The notes beneath the pieces were generated by a model that was not told the DNA's origin, made no database searches, and saw only the letters and a program-made list of their open reading frames with translations. Shown here piece by piece: positions 59,196 through 64,000 of a stretch of 64,000 nt of DNA; positions within the stretch are counted from its first letter, which is position 1; the number at the start of each line of letters is the position of its first letter. The stretch is from contig NZ_JSZO01000028.1 of the NCBI RefSeq assembly GCF_000801955.1, positions 1 to 64,000 on the forward strand, read 5' to 3'. The DNA is from Ralstonia sp. A12. Its GTDB lineage: Bacteria > Pseudomonadota > Gammaproteobacteria > Burkholderiales > Burkholderiaceae. Both the position numbers and the translations under genes were made by a program.

Positions 59196-59496
59196 GGCGA
59201 TTTCCGGCGGAAGGCGGTGTGACGGATAGTTTGCTTGCGCACGATCGATGCGGCGCAAAAACCGCCAGATTATAGAGCAAGCGCGCGGTTCGCCCGCCCC
59301 TGCGGTGGCTGGCGAATGGCGCGGCAGGCCGTTGTGCGGATACAGCACACCCAGCGCACGATTAGCCTTTGATTTGTTTGGGTTTTTCTTGTATAGTTGC
59401 GAGTTCTCTGTGTCCGCTGTCTGCGCAGGCAGGTGGTGGGTGGCACAAGAGTCACGTTTAGTTCAAGAATTAACGTTCTTTTATCGAGGTCCGACA
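59196..59496. other. Divergent promoter region between ispB and rplU
   Basis: About 300 bases. For the minus strand there is an exact TATAAT (59274 down to 59269) without a good -35, a possible ispB promoter. For the plus strand a strong rplU promoter candidate is listed at 59369-59397, followed by a ~90-base AT-rich leader and GAGGTCC ribosome site. Confidence 0.6.
59369..59397 (+). promoter_or_regulatory. Candidate rplU-rpmA promoter
   Basis: TTGATT (59369-59374), 17-bp spacer, TATAGT (59392-59397) with a T-rich spacer. Start near 59404, about 93 bases before rplU. Confidence 0.65.
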
Positions 59497-59808
59497 ATGT
59501 ACGCGGTCGTAAAAACCGGCGGTAAGCAATACAAGGTTGCTGCTGGCGAAAAACTTAAAGTAGAACAGATACCGGCGGACGTTGGCGCAGAAATCACGCT
59601 TGACCAGGTGCTCGCAGTGGGCGCTGGCGATCAACTCAAAGTTGGTGCGCCTCTGGTGAGCGGTGCTGCCGTCAAAGCCACCGTCATCTCCCACGGTCGT
59701 CACGACAAAGTGCACATCTTCAAGATGCGCCGTCGTAAGCACTACCAAAAGCGCCAAGGGCATCGTCAAAATTACACCGAGTTGCGTATCGACTCGATCG
59801 TGGCCTAA
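59497..59808 (+). CDS. rplU: 50S ribosomal protein L21
   Basis: 103-residue large-subunit protein binding 23S r[51 protein letters not shown] and TELRIDSI are diagnostic. ATG 59497 is fixed by the conserved N-terminus; the long open frame upstream (to 59248) is not coding. Followed after 37 bases by rpmA. Confidence 0.98.
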   Translation: MYAVVKTGGKQYKVAAGEKLKVEQIPADVGAEITLDQVLAVGAGDQLKVGAPLVSGAAVKATVISHGRHDKVHIFKMRRRKHYQKRQGHRQNYTELRIDSIVA

Positions 59809-59845
59809 GGCTGCATCGTCTACGTAACCGGATAGGAGTTCAGTC

Positions 59846-60106
59846 ATGGCACAGAAAAAAGGCGGCGGTTCCACACGGAACGGCCGCGATTCCGAGTCGA
59901 AGCGCCTGGGCGTTAAGGTGTACGGTGGCCAAGCCATCAACGCTGGCGGCATCATCGTTCGCCAACGCGGCACCCGCACGCACGCTGGCGTGAACGTGGG
60001 CATGGGCAAGGACCACACCCTCTTCGCGCTGGTCGATGGCCACGTGAAGTTCGCCAACCGCGGCGAAGGCAAGAAGCAGTTCGTCGACGTTGTTCCGGCG
60101 GCCTGA
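59846..60106 (+). CDS. rpmA: 50S ribosomal protein L27
   Basis: 86-residue protein whose N-terminal tail reaches the peptidyl-transferase centre. [20 protein letters not shown] and [24 protein letters not shown] are diagnostic. No N-terminal extension of the type cleaved in Firmicutes. A terminator follows. Confidence 0.98.
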   Translation: MAQKKGGGSTRNGRDSESKRLGVKVYGGQAINAGGIIVRQRGTRTHAGVNVGMGKDHTLFALVDGHVKFANRGEGKKQFVDVVPAA

Positions 60107-60122
60107 TTCAGCCTTGTAGTGC

Positions 60123-60153
60123 AAAGGCCCCGCACCCGTGCGGGGCTTTTTCG
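60123..60153 (+). terminator. Rho-independent terminator after rpmA
   Basis: GCCCCGCAC (60127-60135) and GTGCGGGGC (60138-60146) form a strong stem (tip opens to a 4-base loop), followed by TTTTTCGTTTCT. It separates rplU-rpmA from obgE, possibly as a leaky attenuator. Confidence 0.88.
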
Positions 60154-60236
60154 TTTCTGGCCGCTAACAAAACGCGACGCCTGATCCTAGGCGCTACGTT
60201 GGTCCCTGGCGTGTTCTTCCAGGCGCGTTCTGTTAG

Positions 60237-61403
<1,167 letters not shown>

Positions 61404-61442
61404 ACCACAACACCAACAACATCCTTCGGAGACTCGCCCACC

Positions 61443-62567
61443 ATGGCCTTGCGTTCGCTGATTGCCGATGCGCGCCGCCTTGTCGTCAAGGTTGGTTCCA
61501 GCCTGGTTACCAACGATGGTCGTGGTCTGGATCAGGCCGCCATCGCCCGCTGGGCCGCGCAGATCGCGGCGCTACGTGCGGCCGGCAAGGAGGTCGTGCT
61601 GGTGAGCTCCGGCGCCATCGCCGAGGGCATGCAGCGGTTGGGCTGGACCAAGCGCCCAAAGGAAATCCACGAGCTGCAGGCCGCTGCCGCCGTCGGGCAG
61701 ATGGGTCTGGCGCAGGTATATGAGTCCGAATTCGCGAGGCACGGCATCCGCACGGCGCAGGTGCTGCTCACGCACGGCGACTTGGCGGATCGCGAGCGTT
61801 ATCTCAATGCGCGTTCGACGTTGCTCACGTTGTTGAGCCTGGGTGTGGTGCCGATCATCAACGAGAACGACACCGTCGTGACCGATGAGATCAAGTTTGG
61901 CGATAACGACACGCTGGGCGCGCTTGTCACCAACCTGATCGAAGGCGACGCGCTGATCATCCTGACCGACCAGCGCGGCCTGTACACGGCTGACCCGCGC
62001 AAGGACCCGGACGCGCGCTTCGTCGACGAGGCGCAGGCCGGCACGCCCGACCTGGAGCAGATGGCTGGCGGTGCGGGTTCCAGCATTGGCAAGGGCGGCA
62101 TGCTGACCAAGATCCTCGCGGCCAAGCGTGCGGCCAAATCGGGGGCGCACACCATCATCGCTTCGGGGCGTGAGGCCGACGTGCTGGCGCGGCTGGCCAA
62201 CGGTGAAGCCATCGGCACGCAACTGCGCGCGCAGACCGGGCGCATGGCTGCCCGCAAGCAGTGGATGATCGACCATCTGCAACTGCGCGGTCGTGTCGTG
62301 CTCGACGCCGGTGCGGTGGAAAAGCTCACCGCGGGCGGCAAGTCGTTGCTGCCGATTGGCGTGACCGAAGTGCAGGGCGAGTTCGCGCGCGGGGAGGTGA
62401 TCTCCTGCGTAGATGCGGCTGGGCGCGAGGTGGCACGCGGGCTGACGAACTACTCGTCAGCCGAGGCTCGGCTGATTGCGCGCAAGGCGTCTTCAGAGAT
62501 TGAGGCGGTGCTGGGCTACGTCAGCGCTGCCGAGCTGGTACACCGCGACAACCTGGTGCTGCTCTGA
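61443..62567 (+). CDS. proB: Glutamate 5-kinase
   Basis: First step of proline synthesis, 374 residues. Amino-acid-kinase domain with [48 protein letters not shown] and GTGGMxTK-type [16 protein letters not shown]-terminal PUA domain from about residue 280 ([25 protein letters not shown]). Proline feedback inhibition is expected from the family. Downstream of obgE, as in many betaproteobacteria. Confidence 0.96.
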   Translation: MALRSLIADARRLVVKVGSSLVTNDGRGLDQAAIARWAAQIAALRAAGKEVVLVSSGAIAEGMQRLGWTKRPKEIHELQAAAAVGQMGLAQVYESEFARHGIRTAQVLLTHGDLADRERYLNARSTLLTLLSLGVVPIINENDTVVTDEIKFGDNDTLGALVTNLIEGDALIILTDQRGLYTADPRKDPDARFVDEAQAGTPDLEQMAGGAGSSIGKGGMLTKILAAKRAAKSGAHTIIASGREADVLARLANGEAIGTQLRAQTGRMAARKQWMIDHLQLRGRVVLDAGAVEKLTAGGKSLLPIGVTEVQGEFARGEVISCVDAAGREVARGLTNYSSAEARLIARKASSEIEAVLGYVSAAELVHRDNLVLL

Positions 62568-62604
62568 CTGTTGGTATGAGCCCCCAGGGCTCAATGAGCA
62601 ACAG

Positions 62605-62641
62605 CAAAAAATAAGGGGATGAACCGAGCGGTCATCCCCTC
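62605..62641 (-). terminator. Terminator for the rppH-CNP1 unit
   Basis: Minus strand: AGGGGATGACC, loop, GGTTCATCCCCT (one bulged base), then TTATTTTTTG. It lies 20 bases after the CNP1-like stop and close to the convergent proB end. Confidence 0.8.
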
Positions 62642-62659
62642 TGATCAAGCCGTTATTTC

Positions 62660-63301
62660 TTACGGCCCGGTAAATCCTCTTCCCGAATCCTTCAGCCGGC
62701 GTACCAGCGTCGCGGGCTTTCCATCCCCGGCCACCGACCGCACATCGCAGAAGTACGAGCGCATCAGCGCGGAGCCATAGTCCGTCGGGCCGCCGTTGCC
62801 GATACGCTGCCAATCCGTGGCAGGCTTGTACGCGTTCATGCTTGAGGATTCCGCATTCGCGGTTTCGTTCATGTCGACGGCGCGGTTGCCGATCCACTGG
62901 TTGGTGTCGTTGCGCAGCGTCGCGTAGATGCGGCGTTCGGCGGTGTCGCAGCGCATGCCCTCGTAGTTGACGTTGCGCGCGCCCGTCGTGCTGGTGATCA
63001 GCACGGTGTAGCGCACTACGTTGTCCGTGCCGATCGACACCGACTTCGGATCGATGGCAAAGCGCAGCGGCGATTCATTGCGGCCACCCAAATCGAACGG
63101 CACCGCATCACGATCGACCGGCGGGGCGGGGAAGGTGACGGCGTCTTCCTTGAAGGGCTTGTCGTTGAACGGGTCCATCAACAGCTTGTCTTCGATGTTG
63201 CCGGTGGGGGCGTGGCCGCATGCCGTCAGCGCCAGCGCAGTCGCCAGCGCGAACGGCACGAGAGCGCGGCGCGCCCCGCGTGTCGTCGTCTTCACATTCA
63301 C
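62660..63301 (-). CDS. CNP1-like family lipoprotein
   Basis: A 213-residue lipoprotein with signal and lipobox ALTACGH (cysteine near residue 28). The mature part has [18 protein letters not shown], a mostly beta domain and [12 protein letters not shown]. It matches the CNP1-like family (named after a Neisseria-type antigen), whose function is unknown. Start GTG (complement of 63299-63301) overlaps the rppH stop as GTGA; a second GTG two codons later is an alternative. Co-transcribed with rppH. Confidence 0.82.
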   Translation of the reverse strand: MNVKTTTRGARRALVPFALATALALTACGHAPTGNIEDKLLMDPFNDKPFKEDAVTFPAPPVDRDAVPFDLGGRNESPLRFAIDPKSVSIGTDNVVRYTVLITSTTGARNVNYEGMRCDTAERRIYATLRNDTNQWIGNRAVDMNETANAESSSMNAYKPATDWQRIGNGGPTDYGSALMRSYFCDVRSVAGDGKPATLVRRLKDSGRGFTGP

Positions 63302-64000
63302 GAGTTGTCCTTGGACGGAGTGTCGTCAGGGTTGGAGGATGAGGCCGGCTGCGACGTCGTCACCGTCTCGACGATGACCGTCGTGGTGGTGACGGTCATC
63401 ACCGTTTGAGGGCGTGGGCCGCGCGCGTTCTGGCCGCCTGGGCGGTTGTCGTGGCTTTCGTTGCCGCCGCGATTGTCTGCCCGGTGGTCGCGGTGCTGCC
63501 CGCCGCGTCCATACGGAGACAGCGGCGCGCGATTCTGCCGCTGCACGAAGCGGGAAAGCTCCGACAGCGCCAGCTGATACACCTCGCGCTTGAACTCGAT
63601 CACGGCTTCGAGCGGCACCCAGTACTGGCTCCACCGCCATGCATCGAATTCCGGATGCTCGGTGGCGCGCAGTTGGATGTCACAGTCGCGACCGACCATG
63701 CGCAGCAGGAACCAGATCTGTTTCTGGCCCCGGTAATGGCCGCGAATCTCGCGGCGGATGAACTTGTCCGGCACCTCATACCGCAGCCAGTCGCGCGTGC
63801 GACCGACGATCCGGACGTGTTCTGGCAACAGGCCGACTTCTTCGTGCAGTTCGCGGAACATCGCTTGTTCGGGCGTTTCGCCGTACTTGATGCCGCCTTG
63901 TGGAAACTGCCAGGAGTGCTCGCCAATGCGCTTGCCCCAGAACACCTCGTTTCTTGCGTTGATGAGGATGATGCCGACGTTCGGGCGGAAGCCTTCACGA
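63298..64000 (-). CDS. rppH: RNA pyrophosphohydrolase RppH, N-terminus cut by window end
   Basis: Nudix enzyme that removes pyrophosphate from mRNA 5' ends and triggers decay. Visible part starts [24 protein letters not shown], so only about three residues are outside. Nudix box [24 protein letters not shown] and [10 protein letters not shown] are typical. E. coli RppH is about 176 residues; here a C-terminal extension of roughly 70 residues follows VQRQNRAPL: an Arg/Gly/Asn/His-rich part, then a Thr/Val repeat ([17 protein letters not shown]) and a Ser/Asp tail. The extension looks disordered and may be lineage-specific. Confidence 0.93.
   Translation of the reverse strand, partial: REGFRPNVGIILINARNEVFWGKRIGEHSWQFPQGGIKYGETPEQAMFRELHEEVGLLPEHVRIVGRTRDWLRYEVPDKFIRREIRGHYRGQKQIWFLLRMVGRDCDIQLRATEHPEFDAWRWSQYWVPLEAVIEFKREVYQLALSELSRFVQRQNRAPLSPYGRGGQHRDHRADNRGGNESHDNRPGGQNARGPRPQTVMTVTTTTVIVETVTTSQPASSSNPDDTPSKDNS

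Noticed and set aside
63330-63420. Repeat-rich stretch at the end of rppH considered as a CRISPR or tandem-repeat element
   Set aside because: Short irregular GTGGTGACGGTC-like repeats inside an open reading frame; no constant repeats with spacers.

Overview
The window is a high-GC (roughly 64%) stretch of a betaproteobacterial chromosome. The order of the division and cell-wall genes, the pilBCD/coaE/zapD/yacG block, the rplU-rpmA-obgE-proB block and the protein sequences look like Ralstonia (family Burkholderiaceae). This placement is from memory of gene order and protein style, not from a database search. Almost all of the sequence is housekeeping core genome, densely packed and largely collinear.

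Layout. 1-8.3 kb: a peptide-uptake locus made of an M20 amidohydrolase (cut by the window start), a five-gene Dpp/Opp-type ABC transporter and an ArgE-type deacetylase. 8.3-14.8 kb: a branched-chain-amino-acid-type binding protein, a molybdopterin oxidoreductase, a lipoprotein metallopeptidase and a FadD acyl-CoA ligase. 14.9-18.4 kb: the one accessory-looking island. It holds a modular peptidoglycan-attacking protein (M23-like, SH3-like and lysozyme-like parts) whose last ~180 residues and adjoining LprI-like gene are clearly poorer in GC, a 99-residue unknown protein, and in front of that protein a structured leader with the hallmarks of a phage C4-type antisense RNA. 18.4-23.4 kb: HlyIII/TrhA, ArfB, an MHS-type permease, a porin and Coq7.

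23.7-43.4 kb: the complete dcw cluster, mraZ-rsmH-ftsL-ftsI-murE-murF-mraY-murD-ftsW-murG-murC-ddlB-ftsQ-ftsA-ftsZ, with many 4-bp ATGA start/stop overlaps. It is preceded by a sigma70-type promoter overlapped by 10-bp-spaced MraZ boxes. A peroxiredoxin gene and lpxC follow. 43.4-49.4 kb: dciA (opposite strand), an M23 peptidase, secA and argJ. 49.4-50.8 kb: a DUF815 ATPase and mutT. 50.7-56.4 kb (minus strand): pilB-pilC-pilD-coaE-zapD-yacG. 56.7-64 kb: a CorC/HlyC-type membrane protein, tRNA-Pro(CGG), ispB, rplU-rpmA-obgE-proB, a CNP1-like lipoprotein and rppH (cut by the window end).

Most genes here build and divide the envelope: peptidoglycan precursors (murC-F, murG, mraY, ddlB), the septal machinery (ftsZ, A, Q, L, I, W and zapD), the first committed step of lipid A (lpxC), protein export (secA), polyprenyl carrier chains (ispB) and pilus assembly (pilBCD). 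The most interesting part is 14.9-18.4 kb: a candidate polymorphic anti-peptidoglycan toxin with its own periplasmic immunity protein, next to a C4-like RNA switch whose antisense segments can cover the ribosome-binding site of an unknown small protein. I see no insertion sequences, integrases, CRISPR arrays or rRNA genes.
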